DNA of 64,000 nucleotides from Sphingobium xenophagum NBRC 107872 (lineage in GTDB: Bacteria > Pseudomonadota > Alphaproteobacteria > Sphingomonadales > Sphingomonadaceae). This document shows, piece by piece, positions 29,293-38,118 of the stretch (position 1 is its first letter; each line of letters starts with the position of its first letter). The position numbers were made by a program, and so were the translations under genes. The notes beneath the pieces were generated by a model. That model did no database searches, had not been told where the DNA came from, and saw only the letters and a program-made list of their open reading frames with translations. The stretch spans positions 1 to 64,000 of the forward strand of contig NZ_BARE01000012.1 of NCBI RefSeq assembly GCF_000367345.1, written 5' to 3'.

Positions 29293-29583
29293 TTAGCTGA
29301 GCTGGCCTTCGGCTCCCCGTGCGGCTTCCTGAAGGATCAGTTTATCCAGTGTCAGGTCCGAGATCGCCCGGCGCAGCCGCTGGTTCTCCTTCTCCAGATC
29401 TTTCATTCGCTGAGCCTGATCGGTCTTGAGGCCGCCATACTCCTTGCGCCAACGATAATATGTTTGCTCGCTGACTGCGATCCGCCGGCATGCCTCGGCA
29501 GTCGAGGCCCCCTGCGCCAGCACGATCTCAACTTCACGCAGCTTGCCGATGATCTCTTCCGACTTGTGCTTCTTGCTTGGCGT
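29293..29583 (-). CDS. IS3 transposase OrfA (start codon apparently lost)
   Basis: HTH protein: KSEEIIGKLREVEIVLAQGA, STAEACRRIAVSEQTYYRWR, then a leucine-zipper-like KDLEKENQRLRRAISDLTLD. It binds the IS ends in related elements. Relatives begin near residue PSKKHKSEE, but here the codon at 29583-29581 is ACG where an ATG would be expected. The next ATG lies 20 codons inside (29523), before the HTH. The element is therefore probably silent. Confidence 0.7.
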   Translation of the reverse strand, partial: TPSKKHKSEEIIGKLREVEIVLAQGASTAEACRRIAVSEQTYYRWRKEYGGLKTDQAQRMKDLEKENQRLRRAISDLTLDKLILQEAARGAEGQLS

Positions 29584-29640
29584 CTGTCGTCCCTTTCGTG
29601 GTCCAGACTATCATAGTCTCTGGGCCACTCAGCGGGAGGC

Positions 29641-30747
29641 AGATCACTCTTTCACGTCGGACTATACTCAAAATCGATCACATTTCAGGGGAGTACGTCA
29701 CGCGGCCTGTGTTGCTGAACGAGGAACGCCGCCCGCGGATTTCCCTGGGCGGCGTATGTTGTGTGTGTGTGTTTGGTTGCGGGAGTAGGATTACAAATAA
29801 ACACGCACGGAATTGATTTATATAGCGACAAATTTCTGTTCGATTTTAGAAATTCAACAATTTAATCAACAACAATATTGAACTTCTTGAGACAATATAA
29901 ACCTTTGTAGTTCCATTGTCAATTTGATGGCCGCACAGACCCACGAGGATTGATTTTGAATTTTGAATAGGATCCCTGCGGCACGAACATCTTCGCGCCT
30001 TGTCGATGATAATCATCAAAATCCGTTCTCCGGAGCGGGTAAAGCCTCCGCTTTTGCGGCCCCATCCGACGTGCTAAAAATTCAAAATTGTGCCAGCCAG
30101 ATACCCACGGGGAGCACCTCGGCGGTTCAACAGATTGTGAATACGTATTATGTTAATTTTTATGGTCGGTGGCCCAATGAGTGCGATTGTGTCAGTTACA
30201 TTCTGCGTGAGACCGGCCGCGAAACTCTAACCCGGGGTGGACCAGAGAATGGTGTCGGATCAAAGGAGCGGGACCCTACCTCTGAATGGTAACAATCAGG
30301 GGAGCAGGTCACCGTTTTCAGAAAATTAAGACCGAAGCGTTCGACCGCCGTGGCGAAATATTCAAAGGAATCAAGTATCGAGCAAAGCCGTCTGTGGCAC
30401 TCCGAGTTTACGTGCTCAAGGACGGCCGTAAACATCTCACCTTTCGAAGGAAAATAACGCCCCCAGGGGCTCTTCGAGCCACCAACCGTTGCAGCTATTC
30501 CTCACATGGTTGTCTGGGGATAGCCATCCTGCAAAAAAGATCGTCGAGCTACGGCAATGATGAACTGCCGTTGATCGAATTGACGCTCTTCCCTTCGAGA
30601 AAGCGCCCCTTAATCTTGGACGAAATAACCACAATTATAAGTTCGCCGAGGAATTAGAAAGGATAGGTCGCAAGTAGCGGGAATCGATACAAAATCGAGC
30701 ACGTCGAGCTTTGTCCGCGAAACCTGATTCCTGCGGATTGTGACAAT
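29641..30747. other. AT-rich segment without a recognisable gene
   Basis: About 1.1 kb of clearly lower GC than its surroundings. Two open frames (29963-30292 and 30286-30657, plus strand) touch by ATG overlap, but their predicted proteins show no family motif and irregular composition. A Cys-containing stretch YYVNFYGRWPNECDCVSYIL lies in the first. I do not call them as genes. The segment may be a foreign insertion or a relic of one. Confidence 0.4.
29727..29754. terminator. Strong GC hairpin downstream of the IS3 element
   Basis: CGCCGCCC (29727-29734) pairs perfectly with GGGCGGCG (29747-29754) around a 12-base loop, followed by TATGTTGTGTGTGTGTGTTTGG. The tail is T/G-rich rather than pure T. 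It is a possible terminator for plus-strand transcription, standing in otherwise AT-rich DNA. Confidence 0.45.
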
Positions 30748-31590
30748 CTAGCTTTCACAGATCGCAAGCAGCGTTTTCTTGAGCAGCGTCTTGGTATGGC
30801 TGGTGATCGGCGACGGGGCATCGGCATTAGCCGCCAGCTCCTCGGCCAGTGCAAGGTCCTTTTCGCCGATGCCCGCTTGGCTGGCAAAGAAGGCGCGTCG
30901 GGCGGCGTCTCCCGGATTGTTGCGGAAATCGATGAAACCCGCCATCGGCGGGGTGAGATTGCCGTTGCGCTTCATCACGTTCAGCAGCTTATCCATCGGC
31001 ACGCCGGACGCCTCCGCCACATTGGCGACCTCGACACCCAGCATGATGCCGCACCAGGATACGAGATTGTTGCAAATCTTGAGCGCCATGGCCGATCCGA
31101 GCGGGCCGATGTGCATCCTGTTCGTCGAAAAGGCGTCGAGGATAATCCGGACGCGCTCGGCGACGGATTCATCGCCGCCGGTCATGCAGAAGACGAACGG
31201 ACCATCCTTGGTCATTTCGGTGCGTGTAACCGGCGCGTCGAGGACGTCGACGCCCACAGAAGCGGCGCGCTTGGCAATCTGCTGCGCGGTCTTAGGCTTG
31301 ATCGTGCTGTGGATGAGCAGGGTCGCGCCCCGCTTCATTACGGGCAACAGCGCATCGACGCATTCCAGTACCTGCGTATCGTCCCGCACGCAAATGCCGA
31401 CAGCGTCGGCATCGACGCCGACATCCGCGATGGATGCGGCGAGCGTGGCGCGGCCCTCGAACTTCGCCAATGCCTCGGGAAACAGGTCGTACACAGTAAG
31501 TTCGAGCGGCAATTTGGCCAATTCCCGCGCCTGATCGCCACCCATGCTGCCAAGGCCGATGAAGCCAATTTTCCTGATATTATCCGTCAT
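30748..31590 (-). CDS. NAD(P)-dependent 3-hydroxyisobutyrate-dehydrogenase-like oxidoreductase
   Basis: 280 residues. The Rossmann fold starts KIGFIGLGSMGGDQARELAK. The substrate-binding DAPVTRTEMTKDG and the catalytic-lysine helix GSAMALKICNNLVSW (Lys in GxxxxxKxxxN) are intact. It oxidises a beta-hydroxyacid or a related substrate to the aldehyde or keto form. It is the first intact gene of the catabolic island after the IS3/AT-rich junction. Its low similarity to the second family member at 39.8 kb suggests different substrates. Confidence 0.9.
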   Translation of the reverse strand: MTDNIRKIGFIGLGSMGGDQARELAKLPLELTVYDLFPEALAKFEGRATLAASIADVGVDADAVGICVRDDTQVLECVDALLPVMKRGATLLIHSTIKPKTAQQIAKRAASVGVDVLDAPVTRTEMTKDGPFVFCMTGGDESVAERVRIILDAFSTNRMHIGPLGSAMALKICNNLVSWCGIMLGVEVANVAEASGVPMDKLLNVMKRNGNLTPPMAGFIDFRNNPGDAARRAFFASQAGIGEKDLALAEELAANADAPSPITSHTKTLLKKTLLAICES

Positions 31591-31840
31591 GAAATATCCC
31601 TGGCCTTTTCCAAGTTCGCAAGCGAGCTAATCACTGTGAACGTCCTTCGTAAATCCCCAACTGGGTCTGCCTGACTGCCAAACTATTGCAGGAGTGCCAT
31701 GGCTAACGGCTCGACCCGTAGCTTTTCATCCGAAGCGAATGTGGCGCCAGAGCAGATGGCCGGCGTCATCAGACACCCGCTCCAGATCCGAGTTTCAGGC
31801 GTCAGCCCCGATGTCGCGGCAATTCAGCCGCCGATCCTGT

Positions 31841-33064
31841 TCAGCTCCATTGCAAATGGAGGTCTGGCACATGCAGGATATTGCCCACATAATATGGCAC
31901 CCGGAAACCGTCCTTGATCCGGAATTCCGGTATGGCCTTGACGAATTCCTCGACCGCGATCTGCAGTTCCAGCCGTGCCAGGTGCATCCCCAGGCATTTG
32001 TGGATGCCACTGCCCAGCGACATGTGCGGCGCCTTGCGATCGAAGCGGATCGCCTGGGGATCTTCATAGAAAGCCGGATCGCGTCCCACCACGGGGGAAC
32101 TAAACGCCACATAATCGCCGGGCATTATTTTCTGCCCATGAATCTCGATGACCTTGGTTGCGATACGGAAGGCCGTAACCGGCGCGAAAGCGCGCAGGAA
32201 TTCTTCGACTGCCAGGACGATCAGCGATGGATCAACGCGCAGCGCGTTCTGTTTGTCCGGATGCGACGCCAGATAGTTGAAGATGTTGCCGAGCAGGGAC
32301 GTAACCGTGTCGAGGCCGCCAATGTACAGATTGAAGCAATGGCCGAACACCTCGTCATCATTCCACAAACGGCCATCGACCTCGAAGGTCAGCACCTTGC
32401 TGATATAGTCGTCGCGCGGCTGCTGGCGGCGTGCCTCAATCTCTTCCAGCAGATAGTCCTTTACGCAGCGTACAGCGTTACCGCGCACTTGCCAGTCGTT
32501 GGAATGGAGCATTTCCTTTTCCCATTTAAGGAATTGCGTCATTCTTTCCTGCGGCAGGCCCAGCAGATCGAGGACGATGTAGATCGGGAATTTTTCCGAA
32601 AATTCATCGATGAAATCGCATTGCCCGCGATCCTTGAAGGCGTCGATCAAGGCCTGCGCTCGCTCGCGCACCTGCTCCTTCATCGCGAACATCTTCTGCG
32701 GTGAGAAATGACTGTTCAGCGCCTTGCGATAGCCGGTGTGGACTGGCGGGTCGGCCTCGGTCGGAATGACCAGCCAGTTTTCGCCGATATTCTGCGCCCA
32801 TTTGCCCATGCCGTTCTTGGTGAAATTGTCGGCATCGCGCAGCATTGCCTGTACATCCTCGGCATTTTTGAGCAGCCAGCCAGGTTGATCGCCCGGGAAG
32901 ATGTTGGTGACATAGGTGATCGGCGGCAGCTCCGCATGCATCGCGGGGATCAGCACTTCCTGTGGATTGTCATAGATCACCGTCCGCGAAAAGAGCGGCA
33001 GCGCCATCGCCAGTTCGGGCGGCACGTGATCCGGCAGGGGCTGTTGTGCGACTTGGGTCATCAT
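31841..33064 (-). CDS. Cytochrome P450
   Basis: 407 residues, soluble bacterial class. The I-helix oxygen-activation segment is LYIGGLDTVTSLLG (GGxDT in place of AGxDT). The ExxR is in AVEEFLRAFAP. The heme-thiolate loop is LGSGIHKCLGMHLARLEL. It hydroxylates an organic substrate using electrons from a ferredoxin; a [2Fe-2S] ferredoxin gene is at 55.9 kb, but no ferredoxin reductase is in the window. It is divergent from a small NTF2-like gene, and a CCTGCC/GACAGG inverted repeat lies in the shared region. Confidence 0.95.
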   Translation of the reverse strand: MMTQVAQQPLPDHVPPELAMALPLFSRTVIYDNPQEVLIPAMHAELPPITYVTNIFPGDQPGWLLKNAEDVQAMLRDADNFTKNGMGKWAQNIGENWLVIPTEADPPVHTGYRKALNSHFSPQKMFAMKEQVRERAQALIDAFKDRGQCDFIDEFSEKFPIYIVLDLLGLPQERMTQFLKWEKEMLHSNDWQVRGNAVRCVKDYLLEEIEARRQQPRDDYISKVLTFEVDGRLWNDDEVFGHCFNLYIGGLDTVTSLLGNIFNYLASHPDKQNALRVDPSLIVLAVEEFLRAFAPVTAFRIATKVIEIHGQKIMPGDYVAFSSPVVGRDPAFYEDPQAIRFDRKAPHMSLGSGIHKCLGMHLARLELQIAVEEFVKAIPEFRIKDGFRVPYYVGNILHVPDLHLQWS

Positions 33065-33096
33065 AGTCTCCGAAGCAAAAAGAGATAAATTCCACC

Positions 33097-33111
33097 CCTG
33101 CCAAAGACAGG
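33097..33111. promoter_or_regulatory. Inverted repeat CCTGCC-AAA-GACAGG (motif copy 1)
   Basis: CCTGCCAAAGACAGG lies 33 bp before the P450 start and 70 bp before the divergent NTF2-like start. It resembles CCTGTCAAACGACAGG at 49476-49491 and CCTGCCTTTCGACAGG at 55836-55851. All three occur in or at the edge of intergenic DNA in the catabolic island. It may be an operator or an RNA hairpin. Confidence 0.45.
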
Positions 33112-33180
33112 TGCGATCGTGGCCGTCCGTCTGAGACTGGTGAGCATGCGGACGAGCCGCAATGACAGGAGGCGATGCAC

Positions 33181-33546
33181 ATGAGTGAGGCAGACGTGCT
33201 GGATCTGGAACAGGCGATCCGGGACAATTACCGGCTGTGGAACGAAGGGAAGCGCGAAGAACTCGATCGTCTTTTCCGGGCGTTGGGGCCAGAGGGGTTC
33301 ACGATCGAATATGTCGGTTCGCCCGCCGTGGACGGCAACGCCGCGATGACGGAGATGTGGGCGGAATATGGAGGAAAATGCACGACCGAACCGCTGGAGG
33401 TGATCGTCAACGGCGCTGAAGGCGCCGCCTATGTCGCCAACCACCTGCAAACCAAGGATGGCGTCGTTACGCTGCCAAGCCTCGAAACCTACAAGGTCGC
33501 CGATGGCCGGCTGACGATCCGCTATTTTCATCGGACCGCTCACTAA
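33181..33546 (+). CDS. NTF2/SnoaL-like protein
   Basis: 121 residues. The helix-rich start (DVLDLEQAIRDNYRLWNEGK) and the cone-shaped barrel strands (VGSPAVDGNAAMTEMWAEY, GAAYVANHLQTKDGVV) are the NTF2 fold. Members act as isomerases, cyclases or dehydratases, or bind ligands; ketosteroid isomerase is a relative, but no catalytic Tyr/Asp pair can be assigned by eye. The ATG at 33181 is preferred over an in-frame start two codons upstream because CAGGAGG precedes it. It is divergent from the P450. Confidence 0.82.
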   Translation: MSEADVLDLEQAIRDNYRLWNEGKREELDRLFRALGPEGFTIEYVGSPAVDGNAAMTEMWAEYGGKCTTEPLEVIVNGAEGAAYVANHLQTKDGVVTLPSLETYKVADGRLTIRYFHRTAH

Positions 33547-33582
33547 CCTCCCATGCTCCGACGTGCAGGCGCTGGACACGGC

Positions 33583-34386
33583 TCAGTCCTTCGCCTGCAT
33601 GAAGGCCAGCAGGTCGGCATAATGGGGTTGGTGGACGAGACCGCCGCCCGAAATCGAGATGTTCTCACCCGTGATGTAGCGCGCTTCGTCCGAAGCGAGG
33701 AAGGCGACCAACGCCGCGATATCATCCGGCGTTCCGAATTCCGGCGTCAATATGTGCCGCTGGATGATTTCCTTCAGCCCTGGCACGGTCTTTTCCAGGG
33801 CTTCGGTCAGCACCACACCCGGCGCGATGCTGTTGCAGCGGATATTCTGCCGCCCATGCTGGGTCGCTACATATTTGGTGAGCCCGATGATCGCGGCCTT
33901 CGAGGAACCATAAGCGATGCGCGCCAGATCGCCCGCACTGCCCGAATTGGATGCGGTGTTGATGATCGAACCGCCCCCGCCCGCGACCATATGCGGGATG
34001 GCATATTTGCATCCGAGCAGATAGCCGGTGAGATTGACGTCGAGAATTTCGCGCCAGATGCCGATCGGAATATCGACGGCGGTGGTGTCCTGCGGGCTCT
34101 TGTCCGGATCGGTCATCGCCGCATTGTTGTGCAATATGTCCAGCCTGCCGAAATGGTCGACGGCGCGATCCACCATCGCCTTCACCGACTGCGGGTCGGC
34201 GGCATCGAACTGGACCGGCAGCGCCTTGTCGCCCAGCGGTTCCGCCGCGCGAACGGCGGCGGCCTCGAACAGGTCGGCGATCACGACGCGCGCGCCCTCC
34301 GCGACCAGGCGTCGCGCGACCGCGGCGCCGATACCGCCGCCGCCGCCTGTGACGATCGCCACCCTGTCTACCAACCTCGTCATCAT
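33583..34386 (-). CDS. Short-chain dehydrogenase/reductase
   Basis: 267 residues, classical SDR. The cofactor loop is IVTGGGGGIGAAVARRL, with ADLF after strand 2 suggesting NAD preference. NNAA is in ILHNNAAMTDPD, the catalytic Ser in NTASNSGSAG, and YxxxK in AYGSSKAAI. It probably oxidises a secondary alcohol, for example one made by the neighbouring P450. It lies 75 bp downstream of the TonB-dependent receptor gene on the same strand and may be co-transcribed with it. Confidence 0.92.
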   Translation of the reverse strand: MMTRLVDRVAIVTGGGGGIGAAVARRLVAEGARVVIADLFEAAAVRAAEPLGDKALPVQFDAADPQSVKAMVDRAVDHFGRLDILHNNAAMTDPDKSPQDTTAVDIPIGIWREILDVNLTGYLLGCKYAIPHMVAGGGGSIINTASNSGSAGDLARIAYGSSKAAIIGLTKYVATQHGRQNIRCNSIAPGVVLTEALEKTVPGLKEIIQRHILTPEFGTPDDIAALVAFLASDEARYITGENISISGGGLVHQPHYADLLAFMQAKD

Positions 34387-34461
34387 GCGCGCATCCCCGG
34401 TGGTGGGCTGGCGAGAGAAGGCTGCATCGATCGCAGCTTGTCCCGCCAGCCGCTTATCCGA

Positions 34462-36858
34462 TTAGAATTTAAACGTTGTTTCAACGCCATAGGTGACCGG
34501 CTGGCCAACATAGGCGGCTGCAATGCCCAATGTCCGATAGAGATCGGGGAAGCGGCGCAGCAGATATTTCTTGTTCGTGATGTTGCGGCCATAGACCGCC
34601 ACTTCGACATTGGGATTTTCAAGCTGGAACGCGATACGCCCGTTGAAGATGCCATAGCCAGGTACGAAGCCGAGGCGGTTTTCCGTCTCGTAGGCCGCCT
34701 TTGTCGCCGCCGACGCTTGATCTGCCGCCCGGACCGCATCGAAATGCTGACCCCCGACATAGGAATAGGCGCCAGTGACGGCGAGCGTGCCGCCGCCGAC
34801 AGGAATCTTCTGCGTGGCGCTGACGTTAAGCTGCTTCTTGGGCAATTGCAGCAGCGGCAAGCCGCTCAGATCGACGACGCAGCCGTTGGCGACCCCGGCG
34901 CTATTGGTGCAGCCGCTGCCGGCCACCACCTGGATTTCGCTGAAGCTGCCCTTCGCATATTTGCCATCCTGCAGCGAGCCGTTGACGCTGAGCGTCATGC
35001 CTTCCCAGGGCACGGCGGTGATTTCATTTTCTATGCCCCAGATGCGGACCTTGCCATTATTCTGGATATATTGGGTAACACCGATACCGGTCACGAAGCT
35101 GTTGACGATCGCCTGATTGTCATCCTTCCAGGTATGGAAGACCGCCGAGTTGAAGCGCAGGCGTCGGTCGAAGAGATCGACCTTCAGACCGGCCTCCACA
35201 TCCTTCACCTTTTCAGGAGAGAAGGCAGGCAGGCCGCCTGCACGCAGGTTCCAGCCGCCGGCCTTCGCCGCGCCGCGGGTCGCAGCATAGAGGAAGATAT
35301 TGTCGCTAGCCTGCCAGTCGATGCCCAGGTTCCAGGCCGGATAGTTGAATTTGGCATTCTGCTCCTGATTGCAGCTGGTGGCCGTCACGGGGCTCGTTGG
35401 CGTCACGGTGCAGTTGATGCCGGTCGGCGTACCCGCCACGGCGACGTTATAGGGCAAACCATATACCTGTGCATTGTGCAGCACGCTGTCGCGGGTGTCC
35501 CATGTATAACGGAAGCCGCCGACCGCACGCAGCTTCGGCGTCAGTTCATAATAGGCCTGCGCGAACAGACCGAAGGTCTTGTTGGTGACGTCGGCATTGG
35601 AATCGCGGATGAGTCCGCCGAAAATCTGCGAGCGGCTGAATTCATAGCCGCTTTCCTTGCCGGCATAGGCGCCCGTGATGAAGCTGAGGCTGTCGGTGAT
35701 ATTGCCGGAAAGCTGGAATTCCTGAGAAACATAATAGGATCCAGACCCCGCAAAGGTCGCCAGCAACGGCACGGCCGTACCGTCCGTATCATTCTGGCCA
35801 TAGTTCATCGAATGGCGATAGCCGGTGATCGACTTGAAGTTCAGGCCACCCAGTTCGACGTTGAGCGTACCGGAAAACCCATATACTTCGAGCGTATTGA
35901 ATGGCTGCACGCCATAGAGAGCCCGCGCTTCAGGGGTGAGCGTGCCGATAGTGGCCGGGACCGATGTCCCGGTCGCGGTGTTGCCCCACCAATGGTCCTT
36001 GGTCAGCAGGCCCGCCGTCAGGCCCGGCTGGAAGGCGGCGGGGACGATCGCCGGATTGAAGGCCCAAAGTGCGATCTGCTGACCATGGTTGTACTGACGG
36101 TTCCAGTCGCCCGAAAGGGTCAGATCCCAGCCATTGCCTTCATATTTCAGCTTGCCGCGCAAGAACTTGCTGTTGTTATCGGAAAAGTCGCGGTGGGTGG
36201 CGAAGTTGTCGCCATAGCCGTCCCGGTCACTGATTGCGCCGCTCAGGCGAATTGCGAGCCCCTCTGCCAGCGGCACATTGATATTGGCCTGCGCACCCAG
36301 CGTGCTGTAATTGCCAAACTCCGCCTTGAAGGCGCCGCTGAGCTGGTCGTTGGGATCATTGGTAACGATGTTGATCGCGCCGCCGGTCGTATTGCGGCCA
36401 AAGAGCGTGCCCTGCGGCCCGCGCAGAACTTCCAGCCGTTGCACGTCCTGAATGTCGGTCATGCCCGTCGAGGGCCGAGGGATGTAGATCCCGTCAATAT
36501 AAGTGGCGACCGCCGGATCGTTGGCGAGAATAGGCTGGAGATTGCCCTGACCGCGGATGGCAACGAAGACGATGCCGTCGCCGCCGGCGGAACCGCGGCC
36601 GATGACCAAGCCCGGCGCGGTGCGCTGAAGGTCGACGACATTTTCCACCTTGGCCGTCGTCAAGGCTTCGGGGGTTAGCGCCGTGACGGCGATCGGGGTC
36701 GTCTGGAGGCTTTCTTCAGTGCGGCGCGCCGTGACGACGATATCCTGAATGCCTTCGCTAGCGCCCGATTGCGGCTGCTGCGCATAAACGGGCTGCGCCA
36801 TGGCGGCGACGAGCGCGCCCATGCCGATCGCGCCCAGAGTGACGGCCTTCCTGCTCAT
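34462..36858 (-). CDS. TonB-dependent outer-membrane receptor
   Basis: 798 residues from the ATG at 36858, which has GGGGAGG upstream; the longer frame to 36933 has no signal-peptide character. The signal peptide GAIGMGALVAAMAQPVYAQ is followed by a TonB-box-like QDIVVTARRTEESLQ. The plug domain (GPQGTLFGRNTTGGAINIVT) and a large beta-barrel ending in YGVETTFKF (C-terminal Phe) follow. Sphingomonads use such receptors to take up bulky hydrophobic carbon sources. Here it probably imports the substrate of the island. Confidence 0.95.
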   Translation of the reverse strand: MSRKAVTLGAIGMGALVAAMAQPVYAQQPQSGASEGIQDIVVTARRTEESLQTTPIAVTALTPEALTTAKVENVVDLQRTAPGLVIGRGSAGGDGIVFVAIRGQGNLQPILANDPAVATYIDGIYIPRPSTGMTDIQDVQRLEVLRGPQGTLFGRNTTGGAINIVTNDPNDQLSGAFKAEFGNYSTLGAQANINVPLAEGLAIRLSGAISDRDGYGDNFATHRDFSDNNSKFLRGKLKYEGNGWDLTLSGDWNRQYNHGQQIALWAFNPAIVPAAFQPGLTAGLLTKDHWWGNTATGTSVPATIGTLTPEARALYGVQPFNTLEVYGFSGTLNVELGGLNFKSITGYRHSMNYGQNDTDGTAVPLLATFAGSGSYYVSQEFQLSGNITDSLSFITGAYAGKESGYEFSRSQIFGGLIRDSNADVTNKTFGLFAQAYYELTPKLRAVGGFRYTWDTRDSVLHNAQVYGLPYNVAVAGTPTGINCTVTPTSPVTATSCNQEQNAKFNYPAWNLGIDWQASDNIFLYAATRGAAKAGGWNLRAGGLPAFSPEKVKDVEAGLKVDLFDRRLRFNSAVFHTWKDDNQAIVNSFVTGIGVTQYIQNNGKVRIWGIENEITAVPWEGMTLSVNGSLQDGKYAKGSFSEIQVVAGSGCTNSAGVANGCVVDLSGLPLLQLPKKQLNVSATQKIPVGGGTLAVTGAYSYVGGQHFDAVRAADQASAATKAAYETENRLGFVPGYGIFNGRIAFQLENPNVEVAVYGRNITNKKYLLRRFPDLYRTLGIAAAYVGQPVTYGVETTFKF

Positions 36859-37004
36859 ATCTTCCTCCCCATCATTGTATGTTGCCTCGAATTCCAATGT
36901 GGAGCCGTCTAACTTGGAGCCGATCTGCTCCATAGTGGCCGGTCCACGGTTGACTGTGCGGCGATAGAATTTGGCCGCTCATCGATATTTTCCTGCTCGC
37001 CCGA

Positions 37005-37898
37005 TCAGTGGACCTGCGCTGATGCCGACCGAAAAGCCTTGGGCGTTTGACCCGTCGCGGATCGGAAAGCGGCAGAAAAGGCGGACGTGCTGTTGAAGCC
37101 GCATCGCCAGCTGATTTCCTTGATGCGGGCGCCATCGCTTCGCAGCAGCTCCTTCGCCAAAGCAATCCGGCTGCGGGCGACAAATTCACCCAGGCTGACG
37201 CCCGTCCCTTCCTTGAAAATGCGGGCGACATGACGCACGCTCATGTTGCAGTCGCGCGCAATGTCGGCGACGCCAAGAGGCGCGGAGAGATTTTCCATCA
37301 CATAGTCGATGACGTTCTGGACCTGTCGCGTGCTGCGCGAATGCAGCCCGCCCCGTTCGGGCCTGCCCATGTGCCGAGCCAGTTCGACCGCCAAGCCCAT
37401 CAGCATTGATTCGACAAGCGTCTGGCTGGCAAAGCCGGGCGTCCGCAATTCCGCAGCCAGCCCAGCAAAGAGCCGACGCATGGAAATATTCTGGACGTCG
37501 GCGCAAGGCTCAACCTTGTTCAGCGGCTGCTCGCCGTCGAACAGTTCGTCCAGAAATTCTTCTCCCAGCGCGACGCAGACGAGATGGCGCTCCTGAAGCG
37601 CTGGCTCTCCGAAATATTGGCGATGCGGCGGCATGTAGAGGATGTCCCCCGACGCTGCGCGCCGGTCCGGGCGGCCCATGCTGACCATGCTGCGCCGCGG
37701 CTGACCATCGAGCGAATAGTCGAGATAGTGTTTCTCGGGACTGAAAACGCCGCTGCTGGGCTGGACCCAGTCGAAATGCCGCACGTCCACATGTGCGTCG
37801 CGAACGGTGGCCGCCGCTTCGATGTAGAAATTCTGGACGCCAAGCCTTCCTTGGCCGGTCCAATCGCTCTCCGGACGAAACATCTCTACCTCTGCCAT
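37005..37898 (-). CDS. AraC-family transcriptional regulator
   Basis: 297 residues. The N-terminal half is a poorly conserved ligand-sensing region (GDILYMPPHRQYFGE). The C-terminal AraC DNA-binding domain has two HTH motifs (LGVADIARDCNMSVRHVARI and IKEISWRCGFNSTSAFSAAF, then RSATGQTPKAFR). It lies upstream of the receptor gene and divergent from an MFS transporter. It is the likely local activator of uptake genes. Effector unknown. Confidence 0.93.
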   Translation of the reverse strand: MAEVEMFRPESDWTGQGRLGVQNFYIEAAATVRDAHVDVRHFDWVQPSSGVFSPEKHYLDYSLDGQPRRSMVSMGRPDRRAASGDILYMPPHRQYFGEPALQERHLVCVALGEEFLDELFDGEQPLNKVEPCADVQNISMRRLFAGLAAELRTPGFASQTLVESMLMGLAVELARHMGRPERGGLHSRSTRQVQNVIDYVMENLSAPLGVADIARDCNMSVRHVARIFKEGTGVSLGEFVARSRIALAKELLRSDGARIKEISWRCGFNSTSAFSAAFRSATGQTPKAFRSASAQVH

Positions 37899-38079
37899 TT
37901 TATATTTGTCTGCGAGCCAGATAGGCGCGCCACCCGCTTTTTACCTCTATCTTCGGATAGGTGGTCAAGACCCCGCCTACAGGCACATCCATGGCGCGTG
38001 CCCGATCGAGGCGCGGCATGGGAGCATGGGCGATATATTTGTCGTGCCCCCGTTTCTATGTTCAAACAGGAGGCGCTCA

Positions 38080-38118
38080 ATGTCCATCGCACCGCTCTTG
38101 CAGCAGCGGACGCCATGA
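38080..38118 (+). CDS. 12-codon leader peptide coupled to the MFS gene
   Basis: AGGAGG at 38068-38073 stands six bases before an ATG that opens MSIAPLLQQRTP and stops at TGA 38116-38118. The stop overlaps the ATG (38115) of the transporter. The strongest ribosome site in the region therefore serves this short frame, and ribosomes could restart at the transporter. A longer in-frame start for the transporter at 38058 is the alternative. Confidence 0.45.
   Translation: MSIAPLLQQRTP

Larger units (their letters stand above)
28480..29640 (-). mobile_element. IS3-family element, transposase disabled
   Basis: OrfA and OrfB reading frames of an IS3-type element lie on the minus strand. OrfB is interrupted by a frameshift near 29033. 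The outer limits are approximate because I could not identify a convincing terminal inverted-repeat pair by eye. It sits between the decayed hydrolase and an AT-rich stretch, at the left edge of the catabolic island. Confidence 0.75.

Noticed and set aside
31841-31861. CTCCATT-GCA-AATGGAG palindrome at the end of the P450 gene
   Set aside because: It overlaps the last codons and has no T-tract; it is more likely to be coding coincidence than a terminator.
33553-36678. A 1,041-codon open frame on the plus strand
   Set aside because: It is antisense to the SDR and TonB-dependent receptor genes. Its product is Arg/Asp/Ala/Gly-rich with no domain, as expected when high third-position GC removes stops from the opposite strand.
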